Below, piece by piece: positions 6,647 through 14,124 of a stretch of DNA of 16,113 bases. A model generated the notes under the pieces. That model saw only the letters and a program-made list of their open reading frames with translations. It had not been told where the DNA came from and did not search any database. Made by a program: the position numbers and the translations under genes. Source of the stretch: Pseudomonadota bacterium (lineage in GTDB: Bacteria; Pseudomonadota; Alphaproteobacteria; Sphingomonadales; Sphingomonadaceae). How positions within the stretch are numbered: position 1 is the first letter of the stretch; each line of letters begins with the position of its first letter. The stretch is from positions 1-16,113 of the forward strand of contig JAKOWQ010000267.1 in assembly GCA_029781465.1 (NCBI GenBank), given 5' to 3'.

Positions 6647-8647
6647 CTACTTTGCGGCTGGGGTCGGCGGCGGGTCCGCCGGGTTGTACTTGGCGAGGAA
6701 GTCTCCGATCGAGGTAAGCAGCACCTTGCGGTCGGCCTCGCGGGTGAAGTGATGATCGGCCTCGGGCAGGGGCACCAGTTCAACCGTCTTGCCCGCGGCA
6801 CGCATCTTGCCGAACATGTTCGACGACTGATTGAAATCGACCGTGATGTCCTTCTTGCCGTGGATCAGCAGCAGCGGCGCCTTGATCCGGGCCACGGCAT
6901 TGGCAGGGGAAACGGCCGCGAAATCGGGTGTCATCTTGGCCCAGTCATCCTTGTACTTGTTGCCCATCAGGCTATCGCCAAAATCGTTGACCTCTCGCCG
7001 CAGGTTGGAAACCCCTGCGATCGAGATCGCACAGCGATAAAGGTCGGGATCCTTGGCGATCCCCCACATCGCGGCATAGCCGCCATAGGAGGCGCCGACG
7101 ATGCAGGCGCGCTTGGGATCGGCGATCCCCTGCGCCACCGCCCAGGCAAGACCGTCGCTGACATCGTCCTGCATCGCCAGGCCCATCTGGCCTTCGCCCT
7201 TCTTCATGAAGGCGGTGCCATAACCGGTCGAGCCACGGAAATTGGGCTGGAGGACGGCATAGCCGCGGCTGGCGATGAACTGCGCCCAGTAGTCATAATC
7301 GTCGGTGTCATGCGCCCAGGGGCCGCCGTGGGGAAGCAGCACGATAGGCAGGTTCTTCGCCTCGCGCCCGCGCGGCAAGGTCAGCACGGCCTCGATCTGG
7401 GTGCCGTCGCGGGCCTTGTACTGGATCATCTTGACCGGGCCGAGTGGCTTCGTCCCAAGTGCATCGTTCATGACCGCGATGCGCTGCATCGCCCCGGCGG
7501 TGAGGTCGAAATAATAGAGCGCGCCGGGAGTGTCGGGCCGGTCGACCACGATCAGGAGCTTGGTCCGATCCTGCGACATCGAGACGATCTGCGCCCTGCG
7601 CGGCGCGACCGATTTCGAGACGCTGTCCTGCACGTTGGCCAGAGTTTCGTCGAACCAGTGAACTTCCTGCACGTTGTGGCTGATCCAGGCGCCGAGCAGG
7701 GTCTGGCCGTCGCGCGAAACCACCACGCTCTCGACCTCACCTTCGCCGGGGGCTTCGTAGTGGGTGCGCACGTCCTCTTGAGTGAGCATGTCGACTTCAT
7801 AGATCGCGGTACGGCCCTGCGGGTTGTCATGCAGCACCATCGCGTGATGGGTACCGGGCAGGAACAGGAACGGGCTTACAATATCCTCATCCTTGCGGCT
7901 GTCGGCGATGTCGACGATCCGCAAACTCTCGCCGCTGCCTTCTTCGCCGCGATAGTAGAGGCGGAACTTGCGACTGGAATCGTCATAGCCGAACCCCGAT
8001 CGCACGGTCCCTGCGCCATCGGCCGACCAGCCAAAGACCCCGCCGCGCCCCTTCTGCACCTGAACGGCGCGGCCCTTTTCGACATCGACCCGGTAGACTG
8101 CGGGCCAGAACTCCTCGCCTAGATAGATCGAGTTCTGCGCCGCGGCGAGCACGGTGGGCGAACCGTCGTTGGCAGTCCACATCAGGTTGGCGGCGTCCTG
8201 GCCATTCTTGTCCCACAGCAGTCGGGTGATTTTGCCGGTCTTGGTGTTGATCCCGATCATCCGCGAGACCACCCAGTTTTCACCCCCCGAACCGATCGGG
8301 AGCAGGGAATAAAGCCCGATCACGATATTGTCGTTGTTGACCCAGCGGATCCATGATGCCTCGGTGCCGTCGGGAATCCCGATATTGAACGGGGCGGAAG
8401 TCTTGTCGAACAGCCTGGCTATGCCAATCACCTGCTGGCCGGCAATTCCGTAGAGTCCCGCGACGCTGTTGCCATCGGGCGAGAGTTTGGCCTGCTCGAC
8501 AAAGGGAAGGCGCGCGAAGCTTTCGGCAGTTAGCGCTGCCGGAGCAGTGGCGGGCGGCGGTGCGGCGGCTTCCTGCGCGGCGGCTGGCGCGGCCAGTCCC
8601 GCCATCGCGGCCAAACCAAACAACACTGTCCTCAGCCCCGATCGCAT
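6647..8647 (-). CDS. Exported S9 (prolyl oligopeptidase family) serine peptidase
   Basis: The 666-residue protein has a Sec signal peptide (hydrophobic core about 7-20, likely cut after AAAQ near residue 25), so it acts in the periplasm or outside the cell. Residues about 40-400 form a repetitive beta-propeller-type region with SPDG-like turns. Residues about 405-655 are the alpha/beta-hydrolase domain. HGGP at 440-443 forms the oxyanion region, and the nucleophile is S520 in GASYGGYAAMWG. D600 in HGKKDITVD and H632 in EADHHF complete the triad. S9 members remove dipeptides, acylated residues or cleave after proline in short peptides; the exact specificity is not readable. AAGGGG lies seven bases before the ATG. 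It is divergent from the exported amidohydrolase. The C-terminus ends in a Pro-rich tail (PADPPPTPAAK). Confidence 0.9.
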   Translation of the reverse strand: MRSGLRTVLFGLAAMAGLAAPAAAQEAAAPPPATAPAALTAESFARLPFVEQAKLSPDGNSVAGLYGIAGQQVIGIARLFDKTSAPFNIGIPDGTEASWIRWVNNDNIVIGLYSLLPIGSGGENWVVSRMIGINTKTGKITRLLWDKNGQDAANLMWTANDGSPTVLAAAQNSIYLGEEFWPAVYRVDVEKGRAVQVQKGRGGVFGWSADGAGTVRSGFGYDDSSRKFRLYYRGEEGSGESLRIVDIADSRKDEDIVSPFLFLPGTHHAMVLHDNPQGRTAIYEVDMLTQEDVRTHYEAPGEGEVESVVVSRDGQTLLGAWISHNVQEVHWFDETLANVQDSVSKSVAPRRAQIVSMSQDRTKLLIVVDRPDTPGALYYFDLTAGAMQRIAVMNDALGTKPLGPVKMIQYKARDGTQIEAVLTLPRGREAKNLPIVLLPHGGPWAHDTDDYDYWAQFIASRGYAVLQPNFRGSTGYGTAFMKKGEGQMGLAMQDDVSDGLAWAVAQGIADPKRACIVGASYGGYAAMWGIAKDPDLYRCAISIAGVSNLRREVNDFGDSLMGNKYKDDWAKMTPDFAAVSPANAVARIKAPLLLIHGKKDITVDFNQSSNMFGKMRAAGKTVELVPLPEADHHFTREADRKVLLTSIGDFLAKYNPADPPPTPAAK

Positions 8648-8808
8648 CGTCTATCCCCTTCACGAATCACACTGAAATTGCGTGAGAGCGGCGCGCTCGT
8701 CAAAGCCAAACTGGTCAGCAACGGACCCTTCGCGGCGGTCGCCTTTGCACTTGCGCCAGCCCCGAAATGCGCATCTATTGCGGCTGGGTCGGTTTGACGG
8801 GGGATTGC
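8648..8808. promoter_or_regulatory. Divergent intergenic region between two exported hydrolase genes
   Basis: This 161-base gap is the longest non-coding stretch of the window and must hold the start signals of both flanking genes. It carries the AAGGGG ribosome site of the peptidase next to its start, a GGGGGAT before the amidohydrolase ATG, and a GC-rich inverted repeat at 8686-8698 (GAGCG-GCG-CGCTC). I see no convincing sigma-70 pair. TTGACG at 8794-8799 is too close to the amidohydrolase start to be its -35 box. Confidence 0.5.
8686..8698. repeat. Short inverted repeat in divergent promoter region
   Basis: A perfect 5-base inverted repeat with a 3-base centre (GAGCG-GCG-CGCTC) is flanked by TGA on the left and, one base out of register, by TCA on the right. 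It sits about 40 bases from the peptidase start, where an operator would be useful. In DNA this GC-rich such repeats arise by chance, so a regulatory role is only a guess. Confidence 0.25.
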
Positions 8809-10128
8809 ATGGATCGGGGAAAATTTGCCGCTGGTGCTGCCTTGGCTCTGGTCTGGTCGATGCCAGCCTGGGCGAAGGACGTGGTGATCCACGCCGGGCG
8901 GATGATCGAGGTTGAAAGCGGCCAGGTCCGCGAGAAGGTCTCGATCGTCATCAAGGATGATCGGATCGTCGCGATCGAGCTGGGCTATGTCGCGCCCGCC
9001 GCCGGGGGAGAGACGATCGAACTGACCGGACAGACCGTGCTGCCCGGATTGATCGACAGCCACGTTCACATCACCCAGGGCTGGCACAAGATCGATCCGA
9101 TCCGCCTCGCGGTGACCCGCACCAGCTATCAGGATGCCATCGCCGCAGTGGGTTTCGCCCGCAATACCCTGCTCGCCGGGTTCACCTCGGTGCGCGATGC
9201 CGGGGCCGATATCAACGTGGTGGTGGCGCTCAAGCGCGAGATCGACGACGGGACGATCCCCGGACCGCGCCTGTGGGTGGCGGGACCGGCGCTGGGGCCG
9301 ACCGGCGGGCACGGCGATCCGGCCAACGGTCTGCTGCCCGAATTCGCCGAATTGCCGCACTGGAATTCGTCATTGGTCGACAGCCCCGAACAGGCGCGCG
9401 AGGCGGTGCGGCGGCTGCACCGGCAAGGGGCCGATCTGATCAAGCTGATGCCCTCGGGCGGGGTGATGTCGATCGGCGACGATCCGTCGCTGCAACTGAT
9501 GGCCGACGATGAAATCAAGGCTGCGGTCGATGCCGCCCATGCGCTGGGAATGAAGGTTGCCGCCCACGCCCACGGCAAGCTGGCGATCGATCACGCGTTG
9601 ACGCTGGGTGTGGATTCGATCGAGCACGGATCCTATGCCGATGCCGGCAGCTACAAGCTGTTCCGGCAGAGCGGTGCCTATCTGGTCCCGACCATGCTGG
9701 TGGGGATGAAGGTTTACGAGCGCGCCACGACCCATCCCGAACAGCTCAATCCCTCGACCGCCGAAAAGGCGCTGGTGATCGGGCCGCTGCTGCAAAAGAA
9801 CCTGCACGATGCCTATGCGGCAGGGGTGAAGATCGCCTTCGGGACCGATACCTTCGGGCTGTCCGACCACGGCGAAAACGCCCAGGAATTCGCGCTGATG
9901 ACCGGCGCGGGGATGAGCGCGATCGATGCGATCCGCGCCGCCACGCTCAACGCCGCCGATTTGCTGGGGGCGGGCAATGACGTGGGCTCGCTCCGGCCCG
10001 GGCACTATGCCGACGTGATCGCGGTCAGCGGCGATCCGCTGGGCGACGTGCGGGTGCTCGAACATGTCGATTTCGTGATGAAGGGCGGAGTAGTGATCAA
10101 GGCTGGGGGCAAGCCGACAGGAAACTGA
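8809..10128 (+). CDS. Exported metal-dependent amidohydrolase (Xaa-Pro / Xaa-Arg dipeptidase-like)
   Basis: The 439-residue protein has a signal peptide (MDRGKFAAGAALALVWSMPAWA, likely cut after residue 22) followed by an amidohydrolase-superfamily barrel. Metal ligands can be read in order: H85 and H87 (DSHVH), K212 in LIKLMPSGG (a candidate carboxylated lysine), H253 in AAHAHG, H273 in SIEHGS, and D347 in AFGTDTFG. This pattern and the LIKLMPSGGV strand match the group containing Caulobacter Cc2672 and the Sgx9260 enzymes. Those cleave C-terminal Arg/Lys or Pro from dipeptides and N-acyl amino acids. An imidazolonepropionase-like annotation is common but less likely for an exported protein. 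The frame is open from 8767; I chose the ATG at 8809 because it directly precedes the signal peptide and follows GGGGGAT. The stop lies four bases before the convergent greB stop. Confidence 0.85.
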   Translation: MDRGKFAAGAALALVWSMPAWAKDVVIHAGRMIEVESGQVREKVSIVIKDDRIVAIELGYVAPAAGGETIELTGQTVLPGLIDSHVHITQGWHKIDPIRLAVTRTSYQDAIAAVGFARNTLLAGFTSVRDAGADINVVVALKREIDDGTIPGPRLWVAGPALGPTGGHGDPANGLLPEFAELPHWNSSLVDSPEQAREAVRRLHRQGADLIKLMPSGGVMSIGDDPSLQLMADDEIKAAVDAAHALGMKVAAHAHGKLAIDHALTLGVDSIEHGSYADAGSYKLFRQSGAYLVPTMLVGMKVYERATTHPEQLNPSTAEKALVIGPLLQKNLHDAYAAGVKIAFGTDTFGLSDHGENAQEFALMTGAGMSAIDAIRAATLNAADLLGAGNDVGSLRPGHYADVIAVSGDPLGDVRVLEHVDFVMKGGVVIKAGGKPTGN

Positions 10129-10132
10129 TGGG

Positions 10133-10615
10133 CTAACCGGGATAGGCGATTTCGATCACTTCCCATTCCTTTTCGCCGCCGGGCAGGCGCACCTTGCGCA
10201 GATCGCCCACCGCCGCACCGCGCAAGGCCCGGGCCAGCGGGGCCGACCAGCCGATCAGGCCCGCGCCCGCGTCCTGCTCGTCGTCGCCGACCAGGGTCAG
10301 CGTGCGCTGGCAATCGTCCTCGTCGGCGATGGTCACCTGCGCGCCGAACCAGGCGCGGGCGCGATCCTGCTGGCGGGCCGGATCGATCACCCGCACGGCC
10401 TTCATCCGCCGCGCCAGATGCGCCAGTTCGCGGTCGATCTCGCGCATCCGCTTGCGTCCGTAGAGGTAGTCGCCGTTCTCGCTGCGATCGCCATTGCCCG
10501 CCGCCCAGCTGACGATCTCGACGATCTCCGGACGCTCCTTGCCCAGAAGGTGATCGTAGCGCGCGCGCAGCGCGGCGAGGCCTGCGGGAGTAATCGGCGG
10601 CCCGTCGCCCGTCAT
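10133..10615 (-). CDS. greB: Transcription elongation factor GreB
   Basis: The 160-residue protein matches Gre factors along its whole length. Residues 1-77 are the coiled-coil domain that enters the RNA polymerase secondary channel. Residues 85-158 form the FKBP-like C-terminal domain. The tip sequence NGDRSENGDY (41-50) has the acidic pair D43 and E46 that positions Mg2+ for cleavage of backtracked RNA. GDRSEN followed by YGRKRMREID is typical of GreB; GreA has GDLKEN. The Ala after SEN in E. coli GreB is Gly48 here. The gene starts only four bases after the lytic transglycosylase stop and likely shares its transcript. An AGG sits about eight bases upstream of the ATG. Its stop nearly abuts the convergent amidohydrolase stop, so no dedicated terminator fits between them. 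Confidence 0.93.
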   Translation of the reverse strand: MTGDGPPITPAGLAALRARYDHLLGKERPEIVEIVSWAAGNGDRSENGDYLYGRKRMREIDRELAHLARRMKAVRVIDPARQQDRARAWFGAQVTIADEDDCQRTLTLVGDDEQDAGAGLIGWSAPLARALRGAAVGDLRKVRLPGGEKEWEVIEIAYPG

Positions 10616-10619
10616 CGTT

Positions 10620-12599
10620 TCAGCCTGCGGTAGCCTTGCCGAGGAAGTGGCTCAGCGGGTTGGGGCCGTTGTAGCTCGCCTTCGATGGGCGCAGCGCTTC
10701 ATAGACCACCGCGTTTTCAAGCACCCGTTGGACATAGTTGCGGGTTTCCGAAATCGGAATCCGCTCGATCCAGCTGACCCAGTCCGGCCCGCCCTTGCGC
10801 GGATCGCCGTTGGCCGCCAGCCACTTGTTCACATTGCCCGGCCCGGCGTTGTAGGCCGCGACCGCCAGAGGATAGCTGCCGGAATAGTAATTGAGCATGC
10901 GGCGGAAATAGGCATCGCCCAGCAGCATGTTGTAGCCGGCATCGCCGGTCAGCGCCTGGGGCAGATATTCACGGTCGAGCTTGCCCGCCTGTTCGCGCGC
11001 GGTGCCCGGCATCAGCTGCATCAGCCCCCGCGCACCGGCATGGCTGACCGCGTTCTGGGCGAACTGGCTTTCCTGGCGGCTGATCGCGTGAACCATGGTC
11101 CAGTCCGATCCTTGCGGGGTGGGGATCATCGGGAAACTGGTGTTGCGGTAGATGCCGTGTCCATCGGCGTGCGCCGCCTGACCCAGGATCACCGCCAGAT
11201 CGCGGCGGCCAAGCTCACGGGCGAGATCGACCACCAACACATGATCCGCCTCGGTTTCCGCCTGTTCGGCCAGCTCGCGGAAAAACCGCACCGCAGTGGG
11301 CCAGTCGGTCTCGCGCGCAACCTCGCGCACCGCCCTGGTCAGCGGATGTGCCTCGAACGCGGCGCGCTCGGCCGCGGTTGGAACCACGCTTGGCTGGGTA
11401 TCGAGCGGCGGCAGGGGGCGGCCAAGCCGTTCCAGCGCCAGCTGGCCATAGTAGATGTCGGGATAGGCGGCGGCCATTTCGAAATAACGCTGTGCCTCGG
11501 TTTCCTGCCCGGCCTGAAGCATCGCCCGACCGGCCCAGTAAAAGCCCTTGGCGCGGGTTTGCGGGGTGCGCGCCGCCGCGCCATAGCGCCAGAACAGCGG
11601 CGCGGCGCGGGCGCCGTCGCCCAGGCTCCACAGGGCCTTGGTTCCGCCCAGCCACATCAGCGAGGTGTAATCGTCGCGCAGGGCATAGGCCATCGCGCTG
11701 ATATCGGCACCGGGCGCAAAGGCATCGTCGATCGAGGCCGCGATCCGCACCGCGCCGCTATCGCTGCTGCGCCGCGCCACGGCCAGCAGCTCTGCCACCC
11801 AGCGGCGCGGATCGGCGGCAGGGGCGGAAAGCGGAGGACGCGTGGCAAGCAGCTGTGCTGCGGCGTCCCATTGCCCGCTGGTGCGCAGCCAGCGGACACG
11901 ATTGAAGACATAGCCGGGATCGCGTTCGGTACCGGGCGGAAGGCTCAGGCCCGCGGCAAGCGGATCGATGCTCTTGGCCAGACTGATCCGCGCCGCGAAC
12001 AGCGGTTGCAGCGCGGGCGAGGTGAAGCGCAGCAGCCGATCGGCCTGGATCGCGTTCGAAGCCCACAGCAGGGCGTTCATCCGCGCGTCGTGATCGGCGA
12101 GGGTCAGCACCGGGCCGAGCTTGGGAAACAGATAGGCTTCGCTGACGTCGCTCATCGCCCCGCCGCGCCAGGCGGCAAGACCAACCTCATTGGCCTCGGG
12201 CCGGTTCAGCGCGAACAGAGCCAGGGCATATTGTGCTCGCGCGAAATTGCCCAACGGCGGAACGCGGTCGAAATAGGCCGCGATCCGCTCGGGCGAGACC
12301 GCCTCGCGTTCGAGCGCGCGCTCGGCATAGGCGCGCAGCTTCGCCTCGTCGGGAAAGCCCGGATTGGCCACGATGAACCCGGCATAGTCGGCAAAGGTAA
12401 ATCGCTCGGACGTGCTCAGCTGCTTCCAGCGCTGGATCGCCACAGCCATATTACCGCCCGGGCTGGCGAGCAGCGCCGCGCGGGCGTGATCCCATTCCAC
12501 CCCGTCCGGCTCGCCGGTTTCCTGTGCCAGCGCGGCAATGGGGCTGAAAGCCAGCATGACAAGGGCAGCAGATATTGTGTTGCGGACCATGCTGGACAT
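10620..12599 (-). CDS. Soluble lytic murein transglycosylase (Slt family)
   Basis: The 659-residue exported protein has a signal peptide (ISAALVMLAFSPIAALAQ, cut near residue 26). A long alpha-helical superhelical region (about 35-480) resembles the U-shaped ring of E. coli Slt70. The C-terminal catalytic domain occupies about 495-640. The catalytic Glu is E510 in ISRQESQF, followed by GARGLMQLMPGTA at 522-534, AAYNAGPGNV at 581-590 and ETRNYVQRV at 618-626. Together these define family 1 lytic transglycosylases, which cut the glycan strands of peptidoglycan to 1,6-anhydro-muropeptides in the periplasm. The frame is open to 12647. I prefer the ATG at 12597-12599, with an AAGGAG twelve bases upstream, which is rather long; Met4 at 12590 is also possible. 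It is divergent from dapA, which supplies diaminopimelate precursors for the same polymer, and is followed by greB. Confidence 0.92.
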   Translation of the reverse strand: MSSMVRNTISAALVMLAFSPIAALAQETGEPDGVEWDHARAALLASPGGNMAVAIQRWKQLSTSERFTFADYAGFIVANPGFPDEAKLRAYAERALEREAVSPERIAAYFDRVPPLGNFARAQYALALFALNRPEANEVGLAAWRGGAMSDVSEAYLFPKLGPVLTLADHDARMNALLWASNAIQADRLLRFTSPALQPLFAARISLAKSIDPLAAGLSLPPGTERDPGYVFNRVRWLRTSGQWDAAAQLLATRPPLSAPAADPRRWVAELLAVARRSSDSGAVRIAASIDDAFAPGADISAMAYALRDDYTSLMWLGGTKALWSLGDGARAAPLFWRYGAAARTPQTRAKGFYWAGRAMLQAGQETEAQRYFEMAAAYPDIYYGQLALERLGRPLPPLDTQPSVVPTAAERAAFEAHPLTRAVREVARETDWPTAVRFFRELAEQAETEADHVLVVDLARELGRRDLAVILGQAAHADGHGIYRNTSFPMIPTPQGSDWTMVHAISRQESQFAQNAVSHAGARGLMQLMPGTAREQAGKLDREYLPQALTGDAGYNMLLGDAYFRRMLNYYSGSYPLAVAAYNAGPGNVNKWLAANGDPRKGGPDWVSWIERIPISETRNYVQRVLENAVVYEALRPSKASYNGPNPLSHFLGKATAG

Positions 12600-12656
12600 T
12601 CTGGAAAAAGGCTCCTTAAGGGACGCTTGACGAACGAAACCCCGCAAGCGCGAGGC

Positions 12657-12686
12657 ATATCAGCGGCCTCTATGCGGCAATGGCAA
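12657..12686 (-). promoter_or_regulatory. Candidate sigma-70-like promoter for the transglycosylase-greB unit
   Basis: On the minus strand TTGCCA (12681-12686) and TGATAT (12657-12662) are separated by 18 bases. This would place the transcript start near 12650 and leave a leader of about 50 bases. It overlaps the ribosome site of the divergent dapA, so the two genes may compete. The match is by eye only. Confidence 0.28.
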
Positions 12687-12697
12687 GGGCAAAGTCC

Positions 12698-13579
12698 ATG
12701 TTCTCCGGCTCGATTCCGGCTCTGGTGACTCCTTTTCGCGACGGAACGATCGATGAGGATGCCTTCCGCCGTCTGGTCGAGTGGCAGATTGCCGAAGGTT
12801 CCAGCGCGCTGGTCCCTTGCGGGACCACGGGTGAAGCGCCCAGCATCACCAGCGAGGAGCAGCACCGTCTGTTCGAAGTCTGCATTGCGGTCGCGGCCGG
12901 ACTGGTTCCGGTGATCGCCGGGTGCGGATCGAACGATACCCAGACTGCGCTGTGGCACATGCAGGTGGCAAAGGATCTTGGCGCCGATGCCGCGCTGATG
13001 GTCGCGCCCTATTACAACCGGCCCAGCCAGGCCGGGCTGCTCGCCCACTTCAGCTATCTGGCAGAGCGCGTCGAGCTGCCGATGGTGCTCTACAACGTTC
13101 CCGGCCGCACGGTGACCGACATCAGGCCGGAGACGGTGGTGGAACTGGCACGGCGCTTTCCCGAGCGGATCGTCGGGATCAAGGATGCCAGCGGCGACAT
13201 GACCCGGCTAACCGCACACCGGTTGGGGCTGGGCGGTACCTTCCTGCAGCTGTGCGGCAACGACGATATGGCGCTGCAATACAACGCCGGTGGGGGAACC
13301 GGCTGCATCTCGGTAACCGCCAATGTCGCTCCGCGGCTCTGCGCCGAATTTCAAGCGGCAAGCCTGGCGGGCGATGGTGCCAGGGCCCACGCGCTCAACG
13401 AACGGCTGTTTCCGCTGCACCAGGCGCTGTTCACCGATGCCTCGCCCGCGCCGATCAAGTACGCGATGCAGCGCGTACTGGGCTGGATCGGCGAGGAAGT
13501 GCGCCTACCGCTGGTCGCCTCCAGCGCGAGCAGCCGCAAGGCGGTGGACGCCGCGCTGGAGCATGCGGGGCTTGTCTAG
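12698..13579 (+). CDS. dapA: 4-hydroxy-tetrahydrodipicolinate synthase
   Basis: The 293-residue enzyme condenses pyruvate with aspartate semialdehyde, the first committed step of the diaminopimelate/lysine pathway in the cytoplasm. Family landmarks are all present. The start is MFSGSIPALVTPF, CGTTGEAPS is at 41-49 (T43 and T44 of the proton relay), and LYNVPGRT is at 131-138 (Y132, R137). The Schiff-base lysine is K162 in GIKDASGD, followed by the CGNDD strand. The frame is also open from an ATG at 12680. I chose 12698 because the protein then begins like other DapA proteins and AAGGG (12685-12689) lies eight bases upstream. It is divergent from the lytic transglycosylase. Its TAG stop overlaps the TAG of the convergent membrane-protein gene inside the palindrome CTAG (13576-13579). 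Confidence 0.97.
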   Translation: MFSGSIPALVTPFRDGTIDEDAFRRLVEWQIAEGSSALVPCGTTGEAPSITSEEQHRLFEVCIAVAAGLVPVIAGCGSNDTQTALWHMQVAKDLGADAALMVAPYYNRPSQAGLLAHFSYLAERVELPMVLYNVPGRTVTDIRPETVVELARRFPERIVGIKDASGDMTRLTAHRLGLGGTFLQLCGNDDMALQYNAGGGTGCISVTANVAPRLCAEFQAASLAGDGARAHALNERLFPLHQALFTDASPAPIKYAMQRVLGWIGEEVRLPLVASSASSRKAVDAALEHAGLV

Positions 13580-14007
13580 CGTCGTTGCCTGAACGGCTCC
13601 ATCGGCTGGGTGAAATAGCGCGCCCAGACATGGCGCCACGGGATGATGAAATAGGCGATGACGATCCCGATGCAGTCGTTGAACAGGCCCTGGAATTCGA
13701 GATTCCAATCGCCCGCCAGCCAGGCCCTGAAGGCAACCAGCGTCAGCCAGATCGTTTTCCAGGCCGTTTCATAGAGCATCAATGGCAGCATCTGGAGCGG
13801 ATAGCGCACGCCAAGCAGGCTCATCAGTGCGAGTGCCGCCAGCATCGATTTGGCCAGACCCCACTGCAACGGCTGGCCCGTAACCTCGAACAGCAGCCGG
13901 TACCACACGAACCCGCCCATGAAGCAGGCCATCAGCAGGAACAGCAGGCGCATGGCGTTGATCCGCCAGGTTGCGACGGGAGGAAGGTCAGCGGGCAAGG
14001 TATTCAT
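13576..14007 (-). CDS. Uncharacterised four-helix membrane protein
   Basis: The 143-residue protein has about four hydrophobic segments: roughly 20-40 (LLFLLMACFMGGFVWYRLLF), 50-68, 75-97 and 111-124. Between them are a YPLQMLPLMLYETAWKTIWL block and an IPWRHVWARYF segment near the end. I have seen similar YPLQ-LP-L-WKTIWL proteins annotated as hypothetical membrane proteins and know no function. The frame is open to 14049. The ATG at 14005-14007 has GGAG seven bases upstream and leaves a short polar N-terminus. The gene lies backwards between dapA and smpB, genes that often sit close together in alphaproteobacteria. By eye it is somewhat less GC-rich than its neighbours, so a later insertion is possible. 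Its expression must come from the 117-base gap shared with smpB. Confidence 0.8.
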   Translation of the reverse strand: MNTLPADLPPVATWRINAMRLLFLLMACFMGGFVWYRLLFEVTGQPLQWGLAKSMLAALALMSLLGVRYPLQMLPLMLYETAWKTIWLTLVAFRAWLAGDWNLEFQGLFNDCIGIVIAYFIIPWRHVWARYFTQPMEPFRQRR

Positions 14008-14124
14008 GCGGGATCTCCAGCGCATCGGGACAATGTGTATTGCTGTCATAATACAATAACATTGGCAAGTGCGGGATTTGCCCCGTTCCCTTTTCCCCTT
14101 TCACCCCCTACATGCCCCCCAATC
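14008..14124. promoter_or_regulatory. Divergent region between membrane-protein gene and smpB
   Basis: This 117-base gap includes the only clearly AT-rich patch nearby (about 14031-14063). That patch has -10-like boxes CATAAT (14047-14052) and TACAAT (14052-14057) on the plus strand and an inverted repeat. From 14086 to 14102 the plus strand is an unbroken pyrimidine run leading towards smpB. GGGACA at 14027-14032 could be a poor -35 box for TACAAT (19-base spacing). Promoter calls here are tentative. Confidence 0.4.
14036..14055. repeat. AT-rich inverted repeat TGTATT-N8-AATACA
   Basis: A perfect 6-base inverted repeat with an 8-base spacer overlaps the -10-like boxes in the gap between the membrane-protein gene and smpB. 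Its 20-base length and AT richness would suit a dimeric repressor site, but one copy alone does not establish an operator. Confidence 0.3.

Noticed and set aside
6749..8122. A 457-codon plus-strand open frame
   Set aside because: It is antisense to the S9 peptidase, which has a signal peptide and a complete catalytic triad.
6647..8647. Possible lasso-peptide isopeptidase, since sphingomonads use S9-fold enzymes for this
   Set aside because: No lasso precursor, cyclase, leader peptidase or dedicated receptor gene is nearby, and the sequence looks like a general exported S9 peptidase.
10647..12728. A 693-codon open frame on the plus strand
   Set aside because: It is antisense to the full lytic transglycosylase gene and shows no recognisable domain. 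Long antisense frames are expected at this GC content.
12922..14124. A long plus-strand frame upstream of and in frame with smpB, overlapping dapA
   Set aside because: The part before 14125 is an out-of-frame reading of dapA and an antisense reading of the membrane gene. SmpB begins at MARPTHAQF as family length requires, so this is not a fusion protein.
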